The notes under the pieces: generated by a model
Seen by the model: the letters and a program-made list of their open reading frames with translations, nothing else
Told to the model about the DNA's origin: nothing
Database searches by the model: none
In this document: one piece after another, positions 1 through 7,189 of the stretch
How positions within the stretch are numbered: position 1 is the stretch's first letter
Layout: every line of letters begins with the position of its first letter
Made by a program: the position numbers and the translations under genes
Assembly: GCA_012513195.1 (NCBI GenBank)
Contig: JAAZCR010000143.1
Location: 1-16,535 of the forward strand
Source: Bacilli bacterium
GTDB taxonomy: Bacteria > Bacillota_I > Bacilli_A > Haloplasmatales > Haloplasmataceae
Direction: 5' to 3'
DNA length: 16,535 nucleotides

Positions 1-69
1 ATGAATGGAAAGTAGGGCGGCGCTATTTCAGTCTGGAATCAATGTCAAAGATTACATCGATAAATGAAT

Positions 70-702
70 TTACATTGACACCAGTAGCTTTATTACATAA
101 ATGAGGTGAAAAAATGATAAAGTAGAAATCATTTTACACCACTTGACAAGACAATATCTATAATCTTCATTAAATTTAAAACAATTATATATTCTAAAAA
201 AGCGATATATGAATTCTTCGTTGTAATATTCTGGTTCGAATTTGCTGTTTAGCAATACCATTTCATAATAGTTTAATACTCGTTCTTTATAGCTCATAAA
301 ATTACTTGTTGGTAAGTATTGATTAAAGAAATAACAAGTTTCATTCCAGTTTTTTGCATCATTTTTGTAAATATCTTCTTGTAGTGACAAATAGTATAAT
401 AGTATAAATTCATATAAAAAACCGTATATTATATCATCTGATTTGCATGAATATCTTAGTAATCTTTCAATTAAACTGAATGTTTTTTCTTTAAAATATA
501 TAGGTGCACTATTAAAAACATGAACAACTATCCCTTTTTCAAAATAAACCATGTATAATATTTTTTCAACAAAATAATATAAATATTGCTTATAGTTATC
601 TTGATTGATATCAAGTGGATTTACACATTCCCACTTCAAGTCAATTTTATTAGTCTCAATATAATCCTTGCATATTTTCCTTAACATTAAGTCAAAATCC
701 AT
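70..702 (-). CDS. Hypothetical protein, 210 aa, no recognised family
   Basis: I do not recognise this protein. It starts at an ATG preceded by a good ribosome binding site, AGAGGG, six bases upstream, so it is probably translated. It has no signal peptide. It is rich in Tyr, Phe, Leu and Asn, with amphipathic, probably alpha-helical segments; one more hydrophobic stretch around residues 90-107 (FLYEFILLYYLSLQ) is interrupted by acidic residues and looks like a buried helix rather than a clear membrane span. The last 15 residues (FFHLIYVIKLLVSM) are also hydrophobic. Six cysteines are scattered without a CxxC pair. Codon use is even more AT-rich than in the housekeeping genes to its right, and it stands alone, which fits an accessory or recently acquired gene. 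A truncated protein cannot be excluded. Existence fairly likely, function unknown. Confidence 0.6.
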   Translation of the reverse strand: MDFDLMLRKICKDYIETNKIDLKWECVNPLDINQDNYKQYLYYFVEKILYMVYFEKGIVVHVFNSAPIYFKEKTFSLIERLLRYSCKSDDIIYGFLYEFILLYYLSLQEDIYKNDAKNWNETCYFFNQYLPTSNFMSYKERVLNYYEMVLLNSKFEPEYYNEEFIYRFFRIYNCFKFNEDYRYCLVKWCKMISTLSFFHLIYVIKLLVSM

Positions 703-730
703 ATGAATCCCTCTTTACAAATGTAATAAC

Positions 731-736
731 ATTATA
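731..736 (-). promoter_or_regulatory. Candidate -10 box for the 210-aa hypothetical gene
   Basis: On the minus strand these bases read TATAAT, about 16 bases upstream of the AGAGGG ribosome binding site at 709-714. No good -35 hexamer is seen at 17 bases; TTGCTG lies at a 19-base spacing. The surrounding 703-910 gap is very AT-rich, so a chance match is possible. Confidence 0.35.
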
Positions 737-910
737 TTCGTATATATGAAACTAACAGCAATCAAAAACTAGTATATTTTTTATTATTTTATAACTATTA
801 ATTTGAAAAATTAAGATAACATTTAATTATATTTGAATAATTCGTTGGTCCACCCCATTTTGTTATAGAAATGATAAAAATAAAGATAACTTAAATACAT
901 GAGTAAAATC

Positions 911-940
911 AAAAGGTAAGGTTCATTCACCTTACCTTTT
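911..940 (-). terminator. Intrinsic terminator after the anti-sigma gene
   Basis: The arms AAAAGGTAAGG (911-921) and CCTTACCTTTT (930-940) are perfect 11-bp complements, with one more T-A pair inside and a six-base loop. On the minus strand the right-hand end reads CCTTACCTTTT followed by GATTTT. It begins five bases after the anti-sigma stop codon, so it ends the sigma/anti-sigma operon. The A-rich and T-rich sides make it potentially bidirectional. Confidence 0.8.
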
Positions 941-944
941 TATA

Positions 945-1922
945 TTACTCATAATAATAGGTATCAATATCTTGTTCTTTTGGCATTAAACTACCTATAT
1001 ATAAATGATCTAAATAGAATTCTACTTCTTCGTTGGCTAAATAGATTACACCAATATATTCCTTTTGACTAGGGATATCGAGAGATATATTAATGCCGTT
1101 ATAATCTACGTATTTAAAAGCATAGTTGACACTGGTTCTGTTGTTGTAATATAGGTAATAGTTATTATCTATATAGTATAAACGTATATCTAGTCTAGGG
1201 ATTTGTTGGAAGTCAAATTCAGGTCTAAATGTAATATCAGTTATTTTATTTCTCGCTAAAAAATTACTAAGTTTATAGGTTATTGGGTATCGAATTGCTA
1301 GGAGGAATTGATCGATTTGCTTTCTTACTTGTTCTGGTTGTTCTTCTAAGGGTTTACCTGGTATAAAACCCTCTAATTGTTTAACATCGTATTTTTCATC
1401 AATCACGAATTTACCACTGGAATCACGATTGGCCACGAAGATATATATTTTATTAACACCTGGTAAATCTTGATCTTTGGCATCTTTATCTGCTGTGACA
1501 TTAGAGTTATATTTAGAGTTATATTGAGTAACATATTCCGATTCTTTTGTTTTTCCTTTCAAATCATAAATGGATTTAACTTGATATGTATAAGTATCGG
1601 AACCATCCAAATCCTTCTCTTTAGCGATTATTTCGCCAATAAATACATTTTCAGAATAAGAGATATTAACTCCTTCCATAAGAGTAATATTATCATACTT
1701 AGGAGTAGATTGTTTAGATTTATTTTTGGTAAATCCTGATGAAAGGATAATACTTCCAATCACAAGGAAAACAGCCAAATATCCACCAAATGCCAGTGTA
1801 GCTTTAAAGAAGGGATTTAACCGTCTTTTAGGTTTAGGTAATTGGTCATAGATTATTTCTATGCTACGATTGATTTCTTCTTCAGTAGGATATTCAATTT
1901 TAAGATTTCGTAATGTCTTCAT
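945..1922 (-). CDS. Single-pass membrane anti-sigma-like protein
   Basis: Probable membrane partner of the ECF sigma factor encoded just upstream. The chosen ATG gives 325 residues: a charged cytoplasmic N-terminus (1-40), one transmembrane helix (about 41-61), then about 260 residues predicted outside the cell. A GTG three codons upstream is rejected because it lies within the ribosome binding site (GAAAGTGGGTGAT). No HxxxCxxC zinc anti-sigma motif is present; in fact I see no cysteine at all. The outside part has a beta-rich segment (VFIGEIIAKE ... YTYQVKSIYDLKGK ... KIYIFVANR) of a type common in secreted Firmicutes proteins, followed by an aromatic C-terminal part. The gene overlaps the sigma gene by 23 bases, so coupled translation and 1:1 expression are likely. 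The anti-sigma role is inferred from topology and context, not from a recognised domain. Confidence 0.7.
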   Translation of the reverse strand: MKTLRNLKIEYPTEEEINRSIEIIYDQLPKPKRRLNPFFKATLAFGGYLAVFLVIGSIILSSGFTKNKSKQSTPKYDNITLMEGVNISYSENVFIGEIIAKEKDLDGSDTYTYQVKSIYDLKGKTKESEYVTQYNSKYNSNVTADKDAKDQDLPGVNKIYIFVANRDSSGKFVIDEKYDVKQLEGFIPGKPLEEQPEQVRKQIDQFLLAIRYPITYKLSNFLARNKITDITFRPEFDFQQIPRLDIRLYYIDNNYYLYYNNRTSVNYAFKYVDYNGINISLDIPSQKEYIGVIYLANEEVEFYLDHLYIGSLMPKEQDIDTYYYE

Positions 1923-2472
1923 TATAATCACCCACTTTCAACTTGGCTTGTAGGAGTTTAATTCCTTGATATAAATAATATTTAACATTAGATAAATTCA
2001 TATTTAAAATCTCACTAATTTCATTCAAACTACACTCGGCATAGAAACGAAGGCGAATTACGGATGAATGAGTTTGTGGTAAACTGTTAACTGCGTCATT
2101 TAATCTAGTAATTTCTTCATCTTTAATTAGTTCTTCTAAGACACTTAAGTCTTCACTTTTCATATCATATTCTTCAAATACTAACTTTTGTCTCTGCTTA
2201 TATTGTTTTGATCTATACATATCAATAATATAATTATTTGCGATGCTATAGAGATAAGTTCGAAAACTCGCTTTTTTCGGGTTATAATGTTTAATCCCTA
2301 AAAAAACCTTAATAAAGATTTCTTGGGTTATATCTAAACATTCATCTTTATCAAGTACTTGTTTATAAACAAAACCATAGATTTCATTGTAGTAGAGTTT
2401 GATTAGTTCGTTAAAAGCACGTTCATCGTTATCTTTAATGATACGTTTTATTAACGCATTCACTTCATCCAT
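1900..2472 (-). CDS. ECF-family RNA polymerase sigma factor
   Basis: An extracytoplasmic-function (group 4) sigma-70 factor of 190 residues, the usual size for the family. Region 2 spans about residues 18-88 with the core-binding/-10 element DITQEIFIKVF (47-57) and SFRTYLYSIANNYIIDMYR (69-87). Region 4 covers about 121-180, with the helix-turn-helix around CSLNEISEILNMNLSNVKYY. Regions 1.1 and 3 are absent, as expected. The ATG at 2470-2472 is preferred over a GTG five codons earlier because the site GAGGAG lies seven bases before the ATG and would fall inside the longer version. The 3' end overlaps the membrane anti-sigma-like gene, the classic arrangement for a sigma factor held at the membrane until an envelope signal arrives. 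The regulon cannot be read from this window. Many such factors control their own promoter, but no convincing ECF bipartite promoter was found upstream. Confidence 0.93.
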   Translation of the reverse strand: MDEVNALIKRIIKDNDERAFNELIKLYYNEIYGFVYKQVLDKDECLDITQEIFIKVFLGIKHYNPKKASFRTYLYSIANNYIIDMYRSKQYKQRQKLVFEEYDMKSEDLSVLEELIKDEEITRLNDAVNSLPQTHSSVIRLRFYAECSLNEISEILNMNLSNVKYYLYQGIKLLQAKLKVGDYNEDITKS

Positions 2473-2530
2473 AATTCTACTCCTCACTAATAATTTACGT
2501 ATTTTAACGACAAAAGTCAGTTTAATTTGA

Positions 2531-2538
2531 TGTTAACA
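2531..2538. promoter_or_regulatory. TGTTAACA palindrome upstream of the sigma gene
   Basis: A perfect 8-bp palindrome lies about 58 bases upstream of the sigma-factor ATG in an otherwise AT-rich gap. It contains the AAC core seen in many ECF -35 elements, but the nearest CGT on the same strand is too far away for normal -35/-10 spacing. It may be an operator half or a chance match; low confidence. Confidence 0.2.
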
Positions 2539-2652
2539 TATTCTTTTAGTAAGTCAATACCTTACATTAAGCACATTAGTTATTTTACCATGAACTATGA
2601 AAATGAGAAATATAATTTAGTATGATAAGACACGATAAAAAAGTAAAATTAA

Positions 2653-2695
2653 AAAATGACCCTTTAAAACCAAGGTGGTTTTACAGGGTCATTTT
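2653..2695 (-). terminator. Long-stem intrinsic terminator of the yfhO-gtrA-AKR operon
   Basis: AAAATGACCCT (2653-2663) pairs with AGGGTCATTTT (2685-2695). After one T/C mismatch a second 8-bp helix forms (TAAAACCA with TGGTTTTA) around the three-base loop AGG. On the minus strand the stem is followed by a T run. It begins three bases after the reductase stop codon, so it marks the operon end. Confidence 0.88.
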
Positions 2696-2698
2696 ATA

Positions 2699-3811
2699 TT
2701 AACCTAAAACTTGGTGTACTTCTTTTAATAAATCAGGAATTGGTAAGTGTTGAGGACATTTATCTAAACATTCACCACATTCAATACAGTTATATGCTTT
2801 TTCTTCTTCCTTAAGATGATATTTATAAGCGTCCTTACCTTCGGGAATATTATTGTACATGTAAGAATTGTTGTAGATGCGGAAATTACGAGGAATATTT
2901 ACACCATTAGGACAAGGTATGCAATAGTTACAGAAAGTACATTTAACTTTAACTCTCGTTTTGATCATTTCTTTGACTTTTTCAATTACTTGTAATTCTT
3001 TTTCATTTAAGGGTTCAATGTTACTGAAGATTTCACAGTTTTCTTTAACTTGCTCAAGTGTACTCATTCCACTTAGGATAAGTTTAACACCAGGTAAAGA
3101 ATGAACCCAACGGAACCCCCACTTAGCTTGGGAATCATCAGGGTTAACATCTTTCATGACTTGGTAAATATCATCAGCGATGGTTGTTAGTCTACCACCT
3201 TTTAATGGTTCCATAACCCATACAGGGATATTGTGTTCTTCCATGTATTTATAACCTTCTTTACCTTGTTGTTCTTCAAAATCAAGGTAATTGATTTGTA
3301 GTAAGCACATATCCCAATTATAGGATTTCGCAATCTTTAAGAAGGTTTCTTTATCATCATGGAAGGAAAAGCCGACATATCTAACTAAACCTTTTTCTTT
3401 AATGCGTTTAAAGAAATCAAAGATATTATTGTTTACAGCTAGTTCCCATCTTTCTTTATTTAAAGCATGGAGTAGATAGAAATCTAGATAGTCAACTTGG
3501 AGTTTCTTCATTTGTTCCTCTAAAAGGCGATCAAAGTCTTGTTCTTCTTTTACGAGCCAAATTGGTAACTTAGTTGATACTGTGACAGTAGAGCGGTCTA
3601 TGGTCTTTAAGAATTCTCCTAAAACTATTTCACTTTCACCATCATGATAGCCATAGGCGGTGTCAAAATGATTTACTCCATGTTCGTAAGCATAACGTAA
3701 CATTTCGAAAGTCTTTTCCCGGTCGATTTTATCATGTTTAGTGGGGAACCGCATACAGCCAAATCCTAATAATGAGTTATTCACATCTGGTTTCATTTGA
3801 ACTTTTTTCAT
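2699..3811 (-). CDS. Aldo/keto reductase with C-terminal 4Fe-4S ferredoxin domain
   Basis: Predicted cytoplasmic NAD(P)H-dependent oxidoreductase of the COG1453 type: an aldo/keto reductase barrel (about 1-285) fused to a ferredoxin-like tail. The catalytic tetrad is visible: Asp50 and Tyr55 in FDTAYGYHDG, Lys81 in VSTK, and His115 in FYLLHA. The tail has eight cysteines in two clusters, C291-C294-C297-C300 (CTFCNYCIPCP) and C342-C345-C348-C352 (CIECGECLDKCP), enough for two [4Fe-4S] clusters. Length (370 aa) is normal for this fused family. The start has a strong site, GGGAGAAGG, just upstream. The frame begins inside the 3' end of gtrA (35-base overlap), so it is the last gene of the yfhO operon. 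The substrate is unknown; the Fe-S tail suggests electron exchange with ferredoxin-like partners and an anaerobic setting. A link to glycopolymer synthesis is not evident from its sequence. Confidence 0.92.
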   Translation of the reverse strand: MKKVQMKPDVNNSLLGFGCMRFPTKHDKIDREKTFEMLRYAYEHGVNHFDTAYGYHDGESEIVLGEFLKTIDRSTVTVSTKLPIWLVKEEQDFDRLLEEQMKKLQVDYLDFYLLHALNKERWELAVNNNIFDFFKRIKEKGLVRYVGFSFHDDKETFLKIAKSYNWDMCLLQINYLDFEEQQGKEGYKYMEEHNIPVWVMEPLKGGRLTTIADDIYQVMKDVNPDDSQAKWGFRWVHSLPGVKLILSGMSTLEQVKENCEIFSNIEPLNEKELQVIEKVKEMIKTRVKVKCTFCNYCIPCPNGVNIPRNFRIYNNSYMYNNIPEGKDAYKYHLKEEEKAYNCIECGECLDKCPQHLPIPDLLKEVHQVLG

Positions 3812-4226
3812 TTTTTCCTTCTCCCTTTCTGTATGAAAATGTTAAGGCAAAGCGCACCACTATGAAGTTAATTGGAATGGCGATGACGTATGTAGGTAAG
3901 GGTGCGTATTTTTCAGGTATTCCTGCTAAAGTAAATACATTAAGTAGACCTAAACGTATTAGATAGTTGATAAGATGGGCTATAATGAACTTAAAACCAC
4001 TTAAGGCTGTCACATTTTTCTTGAAGGTAAAGACATGCGATAAAATCAAGTTAAATGAAAGGCTAATTATAAACCCAAGAGTATAGGCAATATCTTTACC
4101 AACAAGATTTAAAAAGAGGCGATAAACGAGATAATCGATACCAGTCGCAAGTAGGCCAACAATCACAAAGCGAATAAATTGATTCAAATGATATTTCTTA
4201 TATAGTTCAAGAAAATACTTAATCAT
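3777..4226 (-). CDS. GtrA-family membrane protein, putative lipid-linked sugar flippase
   Basis: A small four-helix membrane protein (149 aa, typical of the GtrA/GtcA family). Hydrophobic segments lie near residues 18-38, 46-66, 78-101 and 110-130. Family hallmarks are FIRFVIVGLLATGIDYLVY at the N-terminus, NLILSHVFTFKK after the second helix and INFIVVRFALTF near the end. Members are thought to move undecaprenyl-phosphate-linked sugars across the membrane for glycosylation of teichoic acid or O-antigen. Its ATG shares an ATGA four-base overlap with the yfhO stop, with GAGGAT upstream, implying translational coupling. The hydrophilic tail (SYRKGEGKNEKSSNETRCE) overlaps the start of the aldo/keto reductase gene. 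Together with yfhO and the divergent CsbB-type glycosyltransferase it completes a three-component glycosylation set. Family assignment is firm; flippase activity is from the literature on homologues. Confidence 0.9.
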   Translation of the reverse strand: MIKYFLELYKKYHLNQFIRFVIVGLLATGIDYLVYRLFLNLVGKDIAYTLGFIISLSFNLILSHVFTFKKNVTALSGFKFIIAHLINYLIRLGLLNVFTLAGIPEKYAPLPTYVIAIPINFIVVRFALTFSYRKGEGKNEKSSNETRCE

Positions 4227-7054
4227 TTTAATCCTCGTTTCAAATAATGTAGGAATAATACACCAGCGAATAAGAGGGTAGAATAACCTGTTACTTTTAG
4301 ACCTTGTTTAAGGTAAGGTGTTTCATATTTTAAGACAATGTCATGAGTACCAGCATTCATTAATAAGAAACTAAGTTGTCCATTATAACTTGAGAATACT
4401 TCAACCTCTTTACCATCGACATAAGCTTTCCATCCAGGTGCATAACCAATCTTAAAAGTCATTATTAACGGAATATCATTATCAACTTTAGCTTTTACGG
4501 TATTACCTTTAATTTCAACATCGTAGGTTGAGTATTTCTTGATAAATTCTGTACGTTCTTCTAAGTAAGATTTTTTAATGGTAAAGAATACGGGACTAAC
4601 TGTATTTTCACTGATGATGATTTCTTTTAATCCATTCTCAGGTACGATACAGAAAGTACTAAAACATCTTCTAATTACACCATCATTATCAACCGAGAAC
4701 ATTACTTTTTCTTTGTATGATACTAGAACAGCTTCTGCTTCATCACGAGTCACATTAATCGGATAGACCTTATAATTCCCGAAGAAATATACTTCTTGTT
4801 TATGGTCTCTTACCAAATCTCTATCATAGTAAATGTAGTTGATAATTTTACTGCGATTAATAGTTGTTTCAGGAGTAAATCCAGACTCTGAGAGTTTTTT
4901 AATTAAATCTGAATCTTTAACATAAAATGATTGCAGCCAAAGGAAGTCAAAATCATTACTTGTTGACACTAGGCTATAGGTTGTGAATCCATTACCGATG
5001 GAGAATTGTGGCTCTTTACGATAAATTGACAAGAAAGAGTTAAATTCCGGATACTCTTTTTGATATATAAGTTCACTATCAGGGTCATACATTCCGTTTA
5101 GGATGCCACTAATCTTAGAATCAGATAAGATGAAGAGAGATGGGTCCATATAATAGTAGTATAAGTAAGGAACATCGAAAGCTCTGAAGTAACGGGTATG
5201 ACCAGTATTATAATATGTATAATAAGGATTGACTAAAGAATGGAAGATATTAAAGTTATTATAAACAGGGAAATCAAAGAGATAGGGCATATCCTGCATC
5301 GTTTCTTCCGAACCATGGTCGCTGAAGAACAGGAACTCTAACATTGTGTAGTATTCGGAGAACTCTTGTTTCTTCATGAAGCGATTGATATCACGACCAT
5401 AGACATCAGCGTGTCTTACTCCTTCAGTAAAATGAGCGGAGGTACAAATCGCAAAGATTAGACCAATTCCTACAAAACGTTCTAACAATAAAACAAACTG
5501 TACTTTGAAGTATTTATCTAATAAGATTATCATTAAGATGATAATGATAAAGACGATTATCATCGTATAAGCGACACTTTCATCAATACTTGTAAAGATG
5601 TTAGGGGGATCACCATATTTAGATTCATATTCTGAAACGAATTTATGGTTAAATTGAATACTAAAGATAAGATAACCAATCGCGACGATTAAGAACGAGG
5701 TAAATAAGGTTTTATTAAATAAACCATATTCATAGACAAACGCAAAATCAATAATCAATAATACTCCAAAGAAGACTAACCACCGCATATATGGCCCAGA
5801 ATTTAAAGAGAATAGATATGCTGTGAAAGGATAAATAAGCATTAAGATAGCGATTAAGTTAACGATTTTTAAAGTAATTAATGTTCTGATTTGACCCTTT
5901 TCAAGCTTACTTTTGACCAATGCGGTTGGACAAAATATAATAAAGAAAATACTAAAGGTACTTAGAATAGAAGAGTAAATAATCATATGATTAGTGGTTA
6001 ACCAGTATTCTGCCTTTAAATCATGGAAGAAACCACTATACATATAGAGATTAGGAACAAGCATTTTAAATATTTCTTTATAGTAAACCATGTTTGGATG
6101 TTTGTACTTTAAGGTCTTAAAGACATCAAAGAAAATTTCCCAGATCTTACGTTGACTAAGTTCCATGCGGGGTTCATTGCTCATGATACCTAGGAAGGTA
6201 GGGAAAAAGAAGAAGCCTGCCATGCCTAAACCGATGAGATAGAAGAAGACGCTTTTTATTAATATAAATACGACATTTTTTATAAATAAATAGATAGATG
6301 AATGTTGAACTTCATCATCTTGAGTATTCATAGTAGTAAAGAAGTGATAAAGACAACGGAATAAGAGGCTAAATGCCATAAATAAGGATAAGCCCCATGC
6401 CCAGTAGGAGTTAAAGAGGAAGATTTGGAAGATAACAAGAGAAAAGATAAAATAATTATTTTTTTGGATGATTAATTCTATCGCAATAAGTATTAATGGG
6501 ATATAATATATTAGACCAGTATAAGACGGGAAAACATTTTGGGCAAAGAACAAATCAGCGGTTCCATAAAGGACTGAGATAAGGAGATTCGTCTTATTGC
6601 TTAAATTATAAAGACGTAACAAATAAGAAATCGCTGCTGTTCCTAATAATACTTTAAACACGAAAGATAACCACATTAGTTGACTATAAGATAAGAATGG
6701 AAAGAGGAAAAATGGTAATAAGGAAATATCAAGCGGGAAATAATAGAAGTTCGCAAAATAATCATATCCGATACCATTTTTAAAGTCCCAAGTAGAAAAG
6801 TCCCCGTGAAAAAGCTTATTGCGGAAATCATAAACAATTGTGGAAAATTGATATACATAATCAAGTTGGAAGAATACAACTTTATTAAGTATTAATGTCA
6901 TAAAAGTAAAAGGAAAATAAAACAAGAAAACATATAATAAACTTAACAAAAAGGTTTTCTTATACGTAGATGTATCAGAGAGATAGTGAGCAATGTTCGT
7001 AAGTTTTTGTCTAAATGGTGATTGAGATGCTTTTAAAAAGATATTACTAGTCAT
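4223..7054 (-). CDS. yfhO: YfhO-family membrane glycosyltransferase (GT-C type), probable LTA glycosylation
   Basis: A large polytopic protein of 943 residues. About 13 hydrophobic helices occupy residues 35-540, a soluble extracytoplasmic domain follows (about 545-915), and one C-terminal helix (about 919-937) ends in a basic tail. The first outside loop carries FFQLDYVYQF with Asp65, the place of the acidic catalytic residue in GT-C enzymes, followed by the family-like NGIGYDYF. The C-terminus holds the signature GYAPGWKAYVDGKEV (from about 870) and AGTHDIVLKYETP. In B. subtilis and Listeria, YfhO homologues transfer sugar from undecaprenyl phosphate to lipoteichoic acid outside the cell. 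It is somewhat longer than the B. subtilis protein (about 860 aa). The ATG follows GGAGG by seven bases. It leads an operon with gtrA and a reductase. The sugar and the polymer acceptor are inferred. Confidence 0.9.
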   Translation of the reverse strand: MTSNIFLKASQSPFRQKLTNIAHYLSDTSTYKKTFLLSLLYVFLFYFPFTFMTLILNKVVFFQLDYVYQFSTIVYDFRNKLFHGDFSTWDFKNGIGYDYFANFYYFPLDISLLPFFLFPFLSYSQLMWLSFVFKVLLGTAAISYLLRLYNLSNKTNLLISVLYGTADLFFAQNVFPSYTGLIYYIPLILIAIELIIQKNNYFIFSLVIFQIFLFNSYWAWGLSLFMAFSLLFRCLYHFFTTMNTQDDEVQHSSIYLFIKNVVFILIKSVFFYLIGLGMAGFFFFPTFLGIMSNEPRMELSQRKIWEIFFDVFKTLKYKHPNMVYYKEIFKMLVPNLYMYSGFFHDLKAEYWLTTNHMIIYSSILSTFSIFFIIFCPTALVKSKLEKGQIRTLITLKIVNLIAILMLIYPFTAYLFSLNSGPYMRWLVFFGVLLIIDFAFVYEYGLFNKTLFTSFLIVAIGYLIFSIQFNHKFVSEYESKYGDPPNIFTSIDESVAYTMIIVFIIIILMIILLDKYFKVQFVLLLERFVGIGLIFAICTSAHFTEGVRHADVYGRDINRFMKKQEFSEYYTMLEFLFFSDHGSEETMQDMPYLFDFPVYNNFNIFHSLVNPYYTYYNTGHTRYFRAFDVPYLYYYYMDPSLFILSDSKISGILNGMYDPDSELIYQKEYPEFNSFLSIYRKEPQFSIGNGFTTYSLVSTSNDFDFLWLQSFYVKDSDLIKKLSESGFTPETTINRSKIINYIYYDRDLVRDHKQEVYFFGNYKVYPINVTRDEAEAVLVSYKEKVMFSVDNDGVIRRCFSTFCIVPENGLKEIIISENTVSPVFFTIKKSYLEERTEFIKKYSTYDVEIKGNTVKAKVDNDIPLIMTFKIGYAPGWKAYVDGKEVEVFSSYNGQLSFLLMNAGTHDIVLKYETPYLKQGLKVTGYSTLLFAGVLFLHYLKRGLK

Positions 7055-7084
7055 AAATAGCCTCCATTACCTCAGCATAAACTT

Positions 7085-7113
7085 ATTATAACATTCAAAA
7101 AATAGGTAGTAAA
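7085..7113 (-). promoter_or_regulatory. Promoter for the yfhO operon
   Basis: On the minus strand, TTTACT (7108-7113) is followed after 17 bases by TATAAT (7085-7090), and a TG one base upstream of the -10 makes it an extended -10 element. Transcription would start near 7078, about 24 bases before the yfhO ATG, leaving the GGAGG ribosome binding site in the leader. It lies back to back with the glycosyltransferase promoter. Confidence 0.7.
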
Positions 7114-7157
7114 GTCATTGTCAGGATAAAAAAACTATCCATGATTTGACATTAATA

Positions 7158-7166
7158 TGCTATAAT
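7158..7166 (+). promoter_or_regulatory. Extended -10 promoter for the glycosyltransferase-GDPD operon
   Basis: TGCTATAAT is a perfect extended -10 element, about 24 bases upstream of the chosen ATG. The -35 position at 17 bases (TCCATG) is poor, which extended -10 promoters tolerate. A TTGACA at 7146-7151 is 17 bases from a TATAAA at 7169-7174, but starting there would remove the ribosome binding site, so the first reading is preferred. Confidence 0.6.
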
Positions 7167-7189
7167 TATATAAAAGTGTGGTGATAATT

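Noticed and set aside
39..80. Imperfect inverted repeat CAATGT / ACATTG near the left edge
   Set aside because: Only six paired bases with a long gap; expected by chance in AT-rich DNA.
3..104. Open frame from the left edge on the plus strand (about 33 codons), and an overlapping 20-codon ATG frame at 5-67
   Set aside because: Both are too short to identify. One could be the tail of an upstream gene, and the 20-codon frame faintly resembles the start of a Hpt-like domain, but neither has enough sequence to support a call.
823..900. 25-codon minus-strand frame ending in KMGWTNELFKYN, which at first sight suggested a transposase tail
   Set aside because: No ribosome binding site, no longer frame and no inverted repeats or target duplications nearby; not enough to call an insertion-sequence remnant.
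1470..1739. 89-codon plus-strand frame opposite the anti-sigma gene
   Set aside because: Hydrophobic, Ile/Phe-rich antisense shadow of an AT-rich coding region; no family resemblance.
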